DNA of 64,000 nt, taken from assembly GCF_002563715.1 (NCBI RefSeq), contig NZ_PDJJ01000001.1:3162001-3226000 (forward strand), given 5' to 3'. Made by a program: the position numbers and the translations under genes. This document shows, one piece after another, positions 17,128-24,135 of this stretch (position 1 is its first letter; every line of letters starts with the position of its first letter). This DNA is from Isoptericola jiangsuensis. Lineage in GTDB: Bacteria > Actinomycetota > Actinomycetes > Actinomycetales > Cellulomonadaceae. A model generated the notes under the pieces. It searched no databases. It worked only from the letters and a program-made list of their open reading frames with translations, and was not told the origin of the DNA.

Positions 17128-18144
17128 TCACGGGTTGACGATCACGGGGCGGTGCGTGGAGTAGAGGGCGGTGCGCCGAGCCGACTCGATCGAGGCGCGG
17201 ATCGAGGCCCGTGCGGAGGCGACGACAGCAGGCCGGGAGGCGGCCCGCTCGGCGGCCTCCTCGGCCTCGCGGCGGCGGGCACGCTCGGCGCGCTCCTCGG
17301 CGGCCTTGGCGGCCCGCTCGGCGGCCGTGCGGTGGCCGCTGGCGCGTCCGGCGCGGAGACGGGCGCCGAGCCATGCCCACGGGTCACGGGCGTCCTGCGC
17401 GGCCCACACGCGGCCCGTGCCGCCCGCCTCGGCGATCGCGAGCACGTCGCCCGCGGTGGCACCCTCGACGGCCGGACCGAGCGCCCGGACGAGGACGTCG
17501 GCCAACCCGCCAACATGGCGACCGACCGGGGCGAGGTGAGGCGCCCGTCGGGCGACCTCGGCCGTGAGCCGCTGGAGTCGGATGCTCCTCGGCGCGGTCT
17601 GGGTCTTCGCGGAGCGCTTCGCCCCGGCGCGTCGCGCCTTGGGGGTGTTCTCATTACCCGAGGACCCCTCACGGCTAAAGCCGGAGGGGTGGGCGGACAC
17701 GGCGCCGCCGGTCAGAGCCCACACCGAGGCGGCGCGGATGCCCCGCGCGCCGACGTCCCGCCGCTCCGCCCTCTCGGCGCGCGTCAGGTGACGGCCCTTG
17801 AACACCTCGACGGCGAGGCCCTCGGCCGCGAGCCACGCCCGTGCCCGGCGCACGGTCCGATCGGTTACGCCCGCCCGCTCGGCGGCCGTGTCGACGCCGA
17901 GGGCGACCCCGCGGCCGGTACGCCCGTCCGCGGCCTCGGCGAGGACCCGCGCGACGGCGAGGGCGCCCGCGGTGGCCCCGCGAGCCTCGACCTCGGCGAG
18001 CCACTCCCGCCGCCCGGCCCACACCGGGACGCGGCTGTAGGCCCCCGCCTCGACCATGTCGTGCCATGCCCGACGACGCCCCCGACGGGACGCCGAAGGG
18101 CGGCCGGCCTCCGAGTTGGAGACGGGCCGACCCCCGCGGTTCAC
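17128..18144 (-). CDS. Winged-HTH replication initiator-like protein
   Basis: 338 residues from a GTG that overlaps the upstream stop (GTGA). Around residues 60-120 there is a helix-turn-helix (GVDTAAERAGVTDRTVRRARAWLAAEGLAVEVFKGRHL) of the kind found in actinobacterial plasmid and integrative-element replication proteins, followed by the linker SREGSSGNENTPKARR, a helical region and a long Arg/Ala/Glu coiled coil (residues ~275-320). It is directly upstream of the DUF2637 gene. Whether it starts replication or only regulates transcription cannot be told from sequence. Confidence 0.6.
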   Translation of the reverse strand: MNRGGRPVSNSEAGRPSASRRGRRRAWHDMVEAGAYSRVPVWAGRREWLAEVEARGATAGALAVARVLAEAADGRTGRGVALGVDTAAERAGVTDRTVRRARAWLAAEGLAVEVFKGRHLTRAERAERRDVGARGIRAASVWALTGGAVSAHPSGFSREGSSGNENTPKARRAGAKRSAKTQTAPRSIRLQRLTAEVARRAPHLAPVGRHVGGLADVLVRALGPAVEGATAGDVLAIAEAGGTGRVWAAQDARDPWAWLGARLRAGRASGHRTAAERAAKAAEERAERARRREAEEAAERAASRPAVVASARASIRASIESARRTALYSTHRPVIVNP

Positions 18145-18623
18145 GCGGCGATGAGCGAGCCGTTGAGGACCGCGGCACCGAGGCGCACGCGATCTACGAC
18201 GACGGCGAACACACGGGCTCGTTCGGCGGCATCTCGGAGCGTGAGCCCCGTAGGTCGCGCCTCCTCGATCCTCGCGAGGTGGAGGAGGACGCGGCCGTGG
18301 AGGACGCCCGACACCGAGGCCGTAGCGGCCTCCTCGACGTCGACCTCGCCGCGGGCGATGAGGGCCTCGGCCTCGGCGACCTCAACCGCGAGGTCCTCGA
18401 CCGGCTCCGAGTCGACCTCGACGTCGTGCTCGGCCTGCCAGGCGGCGATCGTCTCGACGGCGGCCTCGACCTCGGCGGCGCCGGTCTCCGTCGGGCTGTA
18501 CGCGGTCGCGCCGCAGATCAGGCAGGCGACCCGGTAGTCGTCCCGGCGCGCGGTGGTGGTGTGCGGGCACTCGCCGCTCTCCGCGCCGGACCAGTAGAAG
18601 AACGTGCAGGTACGCTGGAGCAT
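18141..18623 (-). CDS. Small Cys/His protein, first gene of the leftward operon
   Basis: 160 residues. The N-terminal ~40 residues contain C6, CPH and CLIC, a likely zinc-binding knuckle; an acidic helical region follows. The stop overlaps the next start. The start lies only ~95 bp from attR, so the operon promoter must be within that spacer. Function unknown. Confidence 0.6.
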   Translation of the reverse strand: MLQRTCTFFYWSGAESGECPHTTTARRDDYRVACLICGATAYSPTETGAAEVEAAVETIAAWQAEHDVEVDSEPVEDLAVEVAEAEALIARGEVDVEEAATASVSGVLHGRVLLHLARIEEARPTGLTLRDAAERARVFAVVVDRVRLGAAVLNGSLIAA

Positions 18624-18681
18624 GTCGGGAATCCCCCCGGCCGTGCCCCCGACCGGTGCCAGCCGGTGCGGGGGTTTCTAC

Positions 18682-18703
18682 GTGTTCCGACTACGCGGAA
18701 CAC
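18682..18703. repeat. Inverted repeat in the attP-derived arm
   Basis: GTGTTCCG and CGGAACAC flank a 6-base centre, 14 bp from the attR core. Such dyads are common in phage-derived att arms and may be part of the integrase binding site or an operator for the leftward operon. Confidence 0.5.
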
Positions 18704-18716
18704 CTGACACGGCCAG

Positions 18717-18725
18717 CAGTACCTG
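18717..18725 (+). other. attR core (CAGTACCTG)
   Basis: Identical to the attL core. Left of it is element DNA; right of it the native msrA frame resumes. Joining the left msrA flank to this right flank regenerates an uninterrupted 221-codon msrA. Confidence 0.85.
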
Positions 18726-18791
18726 TCGGCGGCGAAGAACCCGCACGGCTACCGCTGCCACGCCACCACCGGGGTGCCCTACCCCGCGTGA
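18717..18791 (+). pseudogene. msrA: Displaced native 3' end of msrA
   Basis: Translates as QYL followed by a 21-residue tail ending GYRCHATTGVPYPA and a TGA at 18789-18791. It is the C-terminus of the original msrA, separated by the element, with no start of its own. The native terminator hairpin follows at 18801. Confidence 0.93.
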
Positions 18792-18800
18792 CGGAGCACG

Positions 18801-18840
18801 ACGAGGCCCCGCGACACCGTCCGGTGTCGCGGGGCCTCGT
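18801..18840. terminator. 18-bp perfect hairpin, original msrA terminator
   Basis: Arms 18801-18818 and 18823-18840 (ACGAGGCCCCGCGACACC and its complement) with a 4-base loop. It lies between the native msrA stop and the convergent NAD(P)H-binding gene, so it probably works in both directions. Confidence 0.8.
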
Positions 18841-18861
18841 GCGTGGTGCGGGTCGCCCGCG

Positions 18862-19506
18862 TCAGGCCGCGACGGTGAAACGACGGCGACGGTGCGCCGG
18901 CTGCTCCAGCTCGTCGACGAGCGCGACGGCGAAGTCCGCACCGGAGATGGCGGAGGTGCCGTCCTCGGCGGCGAGCAGCACGTCGCCGCCGGTGCGGTAG
19001 CTGCCGGTGCGCTCCCCGGGGGCGTAGGCGCCGAACACGGCGGGCGGGCTGAGGTAGAACCAGTCCAGGCCCTCCGGGGCGGACCGCAGGTCCTCGAGGA
19101 CGGCGGTGAACTCCTGCGCCTCCGCCTTGTAGGCGTCGGGGAACTCGGGGCCGTCGACGAGGCGCGGGCCGCCGGGCGCGACCTGCAGCGAGCCGGCGCC
19201 GCCGACGACGGCGAGGCGCACGTCGCGCCCGGTCGCCAGCTCGGCGAGACGCGCATAGGCGGGGCGCACCTGCCCGGCCATGTCGCCGCGCGGCGAGACG
19301 GTGGCCACGACGACGTCCGCGCCGTCGAGCGCGGTGGTCAGGTCGGCGTCGTCGAGCACGGACCCGGTCGTGTAGCGGACGCCGTCCACCTGCTCGGTCG
19401 GCAGGGACCGGCTCAGGGACGTGACGTCGTGCCCGCGGGACGCCGCCTCCCGGACGATGTGCTCGCCGGCGAAGCCGGTCCCGCCGATCACCACGATGCG
19501 TGCCAT
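18862..19506 (-). CDS. NAD(P)H-binding SDR-like protein
   Basis: 214 residues starting MARIVVIGGTGFAGEHIV, a GxxGxxG Rossmann nucleotide-binding motif. The rest (DVTSLSR, DADLTTALDGADVVVATVSP, WFYLSPPAVFGAY) fits the atypical SDR/NAD(P)H-binding family close to NmrA-type proteins. Substrate unknown. Divergent from an HxlR regulator with a palindrome between them, the usual redox- or electrophile-responsive pairing. The ATG at 19506 is preferred over an extension to 19542 that would cross the operator. Confidence 0.88.
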   Translation of the reverse strand: MARIVVIGGTGFAGEHIVREAASRGHDVTSLSRSLPTEQVDGVRYTTGSVLDDADLTTALDGADVVVATVSPRGDMAGQVRPAYARLAELATGRDVRLAVVGGAGSLQVAPGGPRLVDGPEFPDAYKAEAQEFTAVLEDLRSAPEGLDWFYLSPPAVFGAYAPGERTGSYRTGGDVLLAAEDGTSAISGADFAVALVDELEQPAHRRRRFTVAA

Positions 19507-19532
19507 GGGTTTCTCACTCTCTCGTCGAGGGT

Positions 19533-19551
19533 CACTCTCCATTGGAGAGTG
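19533..19551. promoter_or_regulatory. Palindromic operator of the HxlR regulator
   Basis: CACTCTCCATTGGAGAGTG: two 8-bp arms around a 3-bp centre in the divergent intergenic region. A further CACTCTC half-site lies at 19515-19521. HxlR proteins bind such dyads as dimers. Confidence 0.6.
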
Positions 19552-19606
19552 GCTTACCGTCGGCTACCATAGGCGGGTCGACCGCGTTCCGCAAGGAGGT
19601 GTCACC

Positions 19607-19984
19607 GTGACCCCGATCCCCTTCGACCCGTACCTCAAGGACTGCCCCAGCCGCACCGTCCTCGACCGCGTCGCCGACCGCTGGACCGTGCTCGTCGTCG
19701 GCGCCCTCGCCGACGGACCCCAGCGGTTCACCGCGCTCGCGCAGCAGGTGGGAGGCGTCTCCCAGAAGATGCTCACCCAGACCCTGCGCGGCCTGGAGCG
19801 CGACGGACTCGTGCGCCGCACCGTGCACGCCGAGGTCCCGCCCCGCGTCGAGTACGACCTCACCGACGCCGGCCGCGACGTCCTCGGCCCCCTGCGCGCC
19901 CTGGAACGCTGGACCCTCGACCACTCCGCCGCCGTCCTCGCCGCCCGCGACGCGTACGACACCGCGCACGCCCCCACCGCCTGA
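19607..19984 (+). CDS. HxlR-family transcriptional regulator
   Basis: 125 residues from GTG 19607, with AAGGAGGT six bases upstream. Winged helix-turn-helix of HxlR type: DCPSRTVLDRVADRWTVLVVGAL, RFTALAQQVGGVSQKMLTQTLRGLERDGLVRR, then the wing VEYDLTDAG. The N-terminal Cys in KDCPSR is the position that serves as redox or aldehyde sensor in several relatives. Probably controls the divergent NAD(P)H-binding gene through the palindrome between them. Confidence 0.92.
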   Translation: MTPIPFDPYLKDCPSRTVLDRVADRWTVLVVGALADGPQRFTALAQQVGGVSQKMLTQTLRGLERDGLVRRTVHAEVPPRVEYDLTDAGRDVLGPLRALERWTLDHSAAVLAARDAYDTAHAPTA

Positions 19985-20036
19985 CGGTCGGGTCGCCCAC
20001 CTCGACCCCCGGCACGCAGCCGCTGCCGCGCTGCGA

Positions 20037-20132
20037 TTCCTCACCGATGAACGTCCGACGGGCGAGAATCCGCAGCGCCGACGACGCGCGCCGCCGCGCT
20101 TCCTCACCCATGAGCCGCTGATGCGTGAGAAA
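20037..20132. repeat. Three copies of TTYCTCACSSATSA
   Basis: Direct copies at 20037-20050 and 20100-20113, and an inverted copy at 20119-20132; the last two form a dyad. They lie in the 183-bp spacer before a small membrane protein gene and may be binding sites. Nothing else is visible in this spacer. Confidence 0.4.
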
Positions 20133-20167
20133 CCGCCGCCTGGCGAGCCACCGCTAGGTTCCGGTCC

Positions 20168-20350
20168 ATGAGAATCGACGTCCTCGCGGTCCTGCTCGTC
20201 GTCGTGACCGCCGTGCTCCTGGGCGCAGGGCACCGCAGCCTCGCAGCGGGCACCACACGGTCGGTCGCGACCGGCGCGCTCCTGCTGGCGGTCGGCGTGA
20301 TCGCCGGGTTCGCCGCCGTGCTGACCGTCGCCGCGCTGCCCGTCTGGTAG
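20168..20350 (+). CDS. Small membrane protein (60 aa)
   Basis: 60 residues with two hydrophobic helices (VLAVLLVVVTAVLLGAG and ALLLAVGVIAGFAAVLTVAA) and a short basic loop. No known family. The ATG and hydrophobic pattern suggest a real gene, but no clear Shine-Dalgarno is present. Confidence 0.5.
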   Translation: MRIDVLAVLLVVVTAVLLGAGHRSLAAGTTRSVATGALLLAVGVIAGFAAVLTVAALPVW

Positions 20351-20435
20351 TCGCGCGGCGCCGTCGTCGACCCGGGACACCGCCGACACGCGTGGTGCTC
20401 GGGCAGGACCGGTACCGCAGCGCCACGATGGGGGG

Positions 20436-22052
20436 ATGCTGCTCGCCGAGCTCGTCCGCACCCACACCGCCGTCGCCGCGACGCGCTCGCGGCTGACCAA
20501 GCGGGCCGAGCTCGCCGCGGCACTGCGGGCGGCCGCCGGTCGCAGCGACGAGCGTCCCGGGGCCGCCGCCCCGGGGCACGGCGGAGCGGGCGACGGTGAC
20601 GCGGGGGCCGACTCCCCGGACACGGCGGACGTCGTCGGCGACGACGTGGAGATCGTCGCGTCGTACCTGTCCGGGCGGCTGCGGCAGCGCCGCACGGGGG
20701 TGGGCTGGCGCTCGCTCGCCGACCTGCCGCCCGCGGCCGCGGACCCGGTGCTCACGCCCCGTGACGTCGACGACGCCCTGGAGGCCGTGTCCCGGCTGTC
20801 CGGCCCGGGCTCGGCGACGGCGCGCGCAGCCGCGGTCGCCGACCTGTTCGGGCTGGCGACGGCGGACGAGCAGCGGTTCCTGCGCGGCCTCGTGCTGGGC
20901 GAGCTGCGCCAGGGCGCCCTGGACTCGCTCCTGCTCGACGCCGTCGCCGACGCCGCGGGCGTGCCCGCGACCCTCGTGCGCCGCGCGGCCATGTTCAGCG
21001 CCGAGTCCGGGCCGATCGCCCGCGCCGCGCTCACCGGCGGCGCGCCCGCGCTCGAACGGTTCGGCCTGGAGGTCGGGCGGCCGGTGCGACCCATGCTCGC
21101 GTCGTCCGCGCCGGACGTCGCGGCCGCCGTCGAGAAGCTCGGCGGCGGGCAGGTCGTCGCGGACGTCAAGCTCGACGGCATCCGCGTGCAGGTGCACAAG
21201 CGGGACGACGACGTCCGCGTGCTCACCCGCTCCCTCGACGACGTCACCGACCGGCTGCCCGAGATCGTCGACCTCGTCCGCACGCTCGACGTCGGCGCGG
21301 CCGTGCTCGACGGCGAGGCCCTCGCCCTCGACGACGCGGGCCGCCCCCGCCCCTTCCAGGAGACGGCGTCCCGGGCAGGGACCCACGACGTCGCCGAGGT
21401 CGCGGCCGCCGTGCCGCTGACCGTGCGGTTCTTCGACGTCCTGCACGCCGACGGCGTCGACCTGATCGACGCCCCCACCGCCGAACGCCTCGCCACCCTC
21501 GACCGGGTCGCCCCCGCCGGGGTCACCGTCCCGCGCCTCGTCACCGACGACGTCGCCGCGGTGTCCCGGTTCTTCACCGGCGCCGTCGCCGACGGCTACG
21601 AGGGACTCGTCCTCAAGGACCCCGCCGCCCCGTACGCGGCCGGACGCCGCGGGACCGCCTGGGTCAAGGTCAAGCCGCGTCACACCCTCGACCTCGTCGT
21701 GCTCGCCGTCGAGCGCGGCTCCGGCCGCCGTCAGGGCACCCTGTCGAACATCCACCTCGGCGCCCGCGACGGCGACTCCTTCGTGCTGCTCGGCAAGACG
21801 TTCAAGGGCATGACCGACGAGATGCTCGCCTGGCAGACCGAGCGGTTCCGGGAGCTGGAGACCGCCGACGACGGCTGGGTCGTCACCGTCCGCCCCGAGC
21901 AGGTCGTCGAGATCGCGTTCGACGGCGTCCAGCGTTCCACCCGCTACCCGGGCGGCGTCGCGCTGCGGTTCGCGCGCGTGCTGCGCTACCGCGACGACAA
22001 GCCCGCCGCCGAGGCCGACACGATCGACACCGTGCGCGGCCACCTGCCCTGA
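20436..22052 (+). CDS. ligB: ATP-dependent DNA ligase (LigB type)
   Basis: 538 residues. Starts MLLAELVRTHTAVAATRSRLTK like the N-terminal domain of mycobacterial LigB. The adenylation motif KLDGIR has the nucleophile Lys245; motif III LDGEAL, motif IV DGYEGLVLKD and motif V AWVKVKPR follow, then an OB-fold domain. It seals nicks using ATP, in addition to the essential NAD-dependent LigA. A Gly/Ala/Asp-rich insertion (about residues 30-65) interrupts the N-terminal domain compared with LigB. Confidence 0.93.
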   Translation: MLLAELVRTHTAVAATRSRLTKRAELAAALRAAAGRSDERPGAAAPGHGGAGDGDAGADSPDTADVVGDDVEIVASYLSGRLRQRRTGVGWRSLADLPPAAADPVLTPRDVDDALEAVSRLSGPGSATARAAAVADLFGLATADEQRFLRGLVLGELRQGALDSLLLDAVADAAGVPATLVRRAAMFSAESGPIARAALTGGAPALERFGLEVGRPVRPMLASSAPDVAAAVEKLGGGQVVADVKLDGIRVQVHKRDDDVRVLTRSLDDVTDRLPEIVDLVRTLDVGAAVLDGEALALDDAGRPRPFQETASRAGTHDVAEVAAAVPLTVRFFDVLHADGVDLIDAPTAERLATLDRVAPAGVTVPRLVTDDVAAVSRFFTGAVADGYEGLVLKDPAAPYAAGRRGTAWVKVKPRHTLDLVVLAVERGSGRRQGTLSNIHLGARDGDSFVLLGKTFKGMTDEMLAWQTERFRELETADDGWVVTVRPEQVVEIAFDGVQRSTRYPGGVALRFARVLRYRDDKPAAEADTIDTVRGHLP

Positions 22053-22068
22053 CGCCGCCCCGCCGGGT

Positions 22069-22129
22069 GTCGAGCGTCTCTGAAAGTCCGGCATGGAGCG
22101 CGGATGCCGGACTTTCAGAGACGCTCGAC
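22069..22129. repeat. 26-bp perfect inverted repeat between convergent genes
   Basis: Arms 22069-22094 and 22104-22129 are exactly complementary around a 9-base loop (the arms contain CTCTGAAAGTCCGGCAT). Lies between the ligase stop and the end of the opposing LysR-effector gene. Probably a bidirectional transcription barrier; the stem is unusually long. Confidence 0.88.
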
Positions 22130-22145
22130 GCGCGGTGTCTGTCGG

Positions 22146-23246
22146 TCAGCGGCGCCCGCGCCCCCCGGACCTGCCGCCCTTGCCGCCCTTCGGGCCGCGC
22201 CCGGACCCCTTGCCGCCCGGCGTGCCGCCCTTGCGGGGGCCGCCGCGACCGGCCTGGCCGCGCGAGGACCCGCCCTTCGACGCGCCGCCTGCCCCGGCGC
22301 GCGCCCCTCGGCCCTTGGTGTCGCGGGACTTCTTCTCCGCGGGTGCCTCGGCGGCGCGCGGCCCGCGCGAGCTGTTCGCGGTGCGGCCCCGCACGATGCC
22401 CACGAGCTCCTGGACGAGGTCGTCGTCCCGGTCGCGCGACCACACGAGACCCACGGGGGCGAGGGGCGCGTCGTCGATGAGCCGGTGCACGACGTCCTTG
22501 CGGTGGTGCAGGCGGGCCAACGACATCGGCACCACGGTGATGCCGGACCCGTTCGCCGTCCACGCCACGGCCTCGGCCGTGGTCGACGGCGCCGGGGTCA
22601 CGAGGGTGCCCGAGCCGTCGTCGTACACCTCCGGGGCGCGGCCGGGGCGCGGCTCGTCACCGCCGAACAGGACGTCGTCGGCCGCCACCCACACCACGTC
22701 CTCGGCGAGGTCGGCCGCGGCGACGTGCTCGTCCTCCTCCGTCGCGGCGAGCAGGTGGTCCTTCGACACGACGACGACCGGCACCTCCTCGTACAGGCGG
22801 ATCGCGTGGAAGTCGTCGGCGTCGACGGGCAGGCGCCCCAGCGCGGCGTCGACGTCACCGGTCCGCAGCGCGGCCTCGACGGCCGCGGCCTCGACCTGGA
22901 CCAGCTCGAGCCGGACGTCGGGGACGCGGTCCCGCCAGGTCCGTGCCCACTTCCCCGGGGTCGCGCCGGGCACGTACCCCCAGCGGAACACCGGGCGGCC
23001 GTCGTCGGGCTCCTCGGGCAGCTCGTCGTCGGGATCGACGTCGGGCCAGCCCTCGGGGACGTCCGCCGCCTCGTCGTCGCGCTCATCGTCGCGCTCGGTG
23101 TCGACCGCGGAGCCGTCCGCGCCGTCGGCGTCACGCTCGGCGTCGACCGCGGAGCCGTCCGCGCCGTCGGCGGGCCCGGCGTCCTCGGGCGTCACGTCGT
23201 CCGGGGTCCGGTCAGGCGTGCCGTCCGGCACCGTGTCGTCGCTCAC
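22146..23246 (-). CDS. Stand-alone LysR substrate-binding domain protein with basic tail
   Basis: 366 residues. No N-terminal winged HTH. Residues 1-80 are acidic and contain a near-duplicate (DGADGSAVDAERD / DGADGSAVDTERD). Residues ~85-275 are a periplasmic-binding-like LysR effector fold (VDAALGRLP, VPVVVVSKDHLLA, ITVVPMSLARL). The last ~80 residues are a Gly/Arg/Lys-rich tail that could bind nucleic acid. Related actinobacterial proteins sit next to DUF5997, as here. It may sense a ligand and act through another DNA-binding route; function is inference. Confidence 0.8.
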   Translation of the reverse strand: MSDDTVPDGTPDRTPDDVTPEDAGPADGADGSAVDAERDADGADGSAVDTERDDERDDEAADVPEGWPDVDPDDELPEEPDDGRPVFRWGYVPGATPGKWARTWRDRVPDVRLELVQVEAAAVEAALRTGDVDAALGRLPVDADDFHAIRLYEEVPVVVVSKDHLLAATEEDEHVAAADLAEDVVWVAADDVLFGGDEPRPGRAPEVYDDGSGTLVTPAPSTTAEAVAWTANGSGITVVPMSLARLHHRKDVVHRLIDDAPLAPVGLVWSRDRDDDLVQELVGIVRGRTANSSRGPRAAEAPAEKKSRDTKGRGARAGAGGASKGGSSRGQAGRGGPRKGGTPGGKGSGRGPKGGKGGRSGGRGRR

Positions 23247-23298
23247 GCGACCAGGCTACGTGTCGGCGGCAGGGGCCTGCCGCGTCTACCCTGGGCTC

Positions 23299-23682
23299 AT
23301 GGCCGGAACCCCCTACTCCCAGCAGGTGCTCAAGCCGACGAACGCGGCGAAGCGGCTCGGCGTCTACCTGCCCGCCACTCCCCCGGAGTTTCAGGAGAAG
23401 GGGATCACGCGCGCGGAGCTCGAGCAGCTCGAGGAGAACCCGCCGCAGTGGCTCGCCGACCTGCGTCGCAACGGGCCGCACCCGCGTCCCGTGGTGGCCG
23501 GGCGCCTCGGCATCTCCATCGCCGGTCTGGCGCGCGGCGGCATCACCGACCCGCTGACCACCGAGGAGATCGACGCCCTGCGCGACGAGCCGCCGGCCTG
23601 GCTGGTCCGCGAGCGCGAGACGGCCGCGAAGGTCCGCGCCGAGGAGGACCGCATCGCGGCGGAGCGCACGCCCCGCGACTGA
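23299..23682 (+). CDS. DUF5997 family protein
   Basis: 127 residues. Conserved features: QVLKPTNAAKRLGVYLPATPPEF, ITRAELEQLEENPPQWLADLRRNGPHPR and VVAGRLGISIAGLARGG. A small soluble actinobacterial protein of unknown role, divergent from the LysR-effector protein with only ~50 bp between, which implies shared regulation. Confidence 0.85.
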   Translation: MAGTPYSQQVLKPTNAAKRLGVYLPATPPEFQEKGITRAELEQLEENPPQWLADLRRNGPHPRPVVAGRLGISIAGLARGGITDPLTTEEIDALRDEPPAWLVRERETAAKVRAEEDRIAAERTPRD

Positions 23683-23693
23683 CGGTGGTGGTT

Positions 23694-23782
23694 CGTCGTC
23701 CGGACCGAGGTCCTGGGCGCTCGAATGAATCGGTCGCTTCGCTCCCTCTGCTCTCGCGACCAGGACCTCGGTCCGGACGACG
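23694..23782. repeat. 23-bp inverted repeat with 43-base loop
   Basis: Arms 23694-23716 and 23760-23782 are exact complements (containing GTCCGGACCGAGGTCCTGG). The loop contains GGTCGCTTCGCTCCC. It fills the spacer between the convergent DUF5997 and SelT/W/H-like genes. Confidence 0.85.
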
Positions 23783-23792
23783 ACGCTTCGGT

Positions 23793-24113
23793 CTACTGCT
23801 GGCCGACGCGGTCGGTGTGCCCGAGGGCGAGGTCGGGGGCGACGGCGTCCCGCACGGCCTTCTTCAGCGGCGGGATCTCCGGGAACCCGCCCTGCTCCTT
23901 GCGGTCCCACAGCAGCACGGGTTCGCTGCCGGGCGTGGTGACGAGCTCGACGCGGAACACCCCGCCGGTGCCGGGGACGAGCGCGACCTCGCCGAGCCGG
24001 GTGCGGAACGTCTGGAGGAGCTCCTGGGCGACCCAGGCGGCGCGCATCAGCCAGCGGCACTGCGTGCAGTAGGTGATGGTCACGCGGGCGTCCGACGACG
24101 TGGCTTCGTCCAT
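23793..24113 (-). CDS. SelT/SelW/SelH-family thioredoxin-like protein
   Basis: 106 residues with YCTQCRWLMRAAWVAQELL near the N-terminus: the CxxC redox motif of the Rdx (SelW) fold with Cys in both positions. GEVALVPGTGGVFRVEL and LLWDRKEQGGFPE complete the family. Thought to be a small thiol oxidoreductase; partner unknown. Divergent from the rRNA methyltransferase with 22 bp between the starts. Confidence 0.88.
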   Translation of the reverse strand: MDEATSSDARVTITYCTQCRWLMRAAWVAQELLQTFRTRLGEVALVPGTGGVFRVELVTTPGSEPVLLWDRKEQGGFPEIPPLKKAVRDAVAPDLALGHTDRVGQQ

Positions 24114-24135
24114 GCGCCCAGACTACGGTCGTGCC

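Larger units (their letters stand above)
7174..18725. mobile_element. Serine-integrase mini-prophage / phage-satellite-like element in msrA
   Basis: About 11.5 kb bounded by the 9-bp core CAGTACCTG at 7174-7182 and 18717-18725 (the match extends to CCARCAGTACCTG with one variable base). The left junction lies inside msrA and the native msrA 3' end resumes after the right junction, which proves insertion. Contents left to right: large serine integrase; a rightward block of small genes including TerS-like, portal and MuF-like proteins; a bidirectional terminator at 15666; and a leftward operon of an unknown protein, DUF2637-HTH, a winged-HTH/Rep-like protein and a Cys/His protein. No large terminase, major capsid, protease, tail or lysis genes are visible. 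Size and content resemble phage satellites or the M. tuberculosis phiRv1/phiRv2 elements; the analogy is inference. Confidence 0.9.

Noticed and set aside
17117-17380. Extension of the DUF2637 gene to 17380
   Set aside because: It would overlap the end of the winged-HTH gene by 250 bp in another frame; GTG 17116 follows GAGGAG and gives a normal DUF2637 N-terminus.
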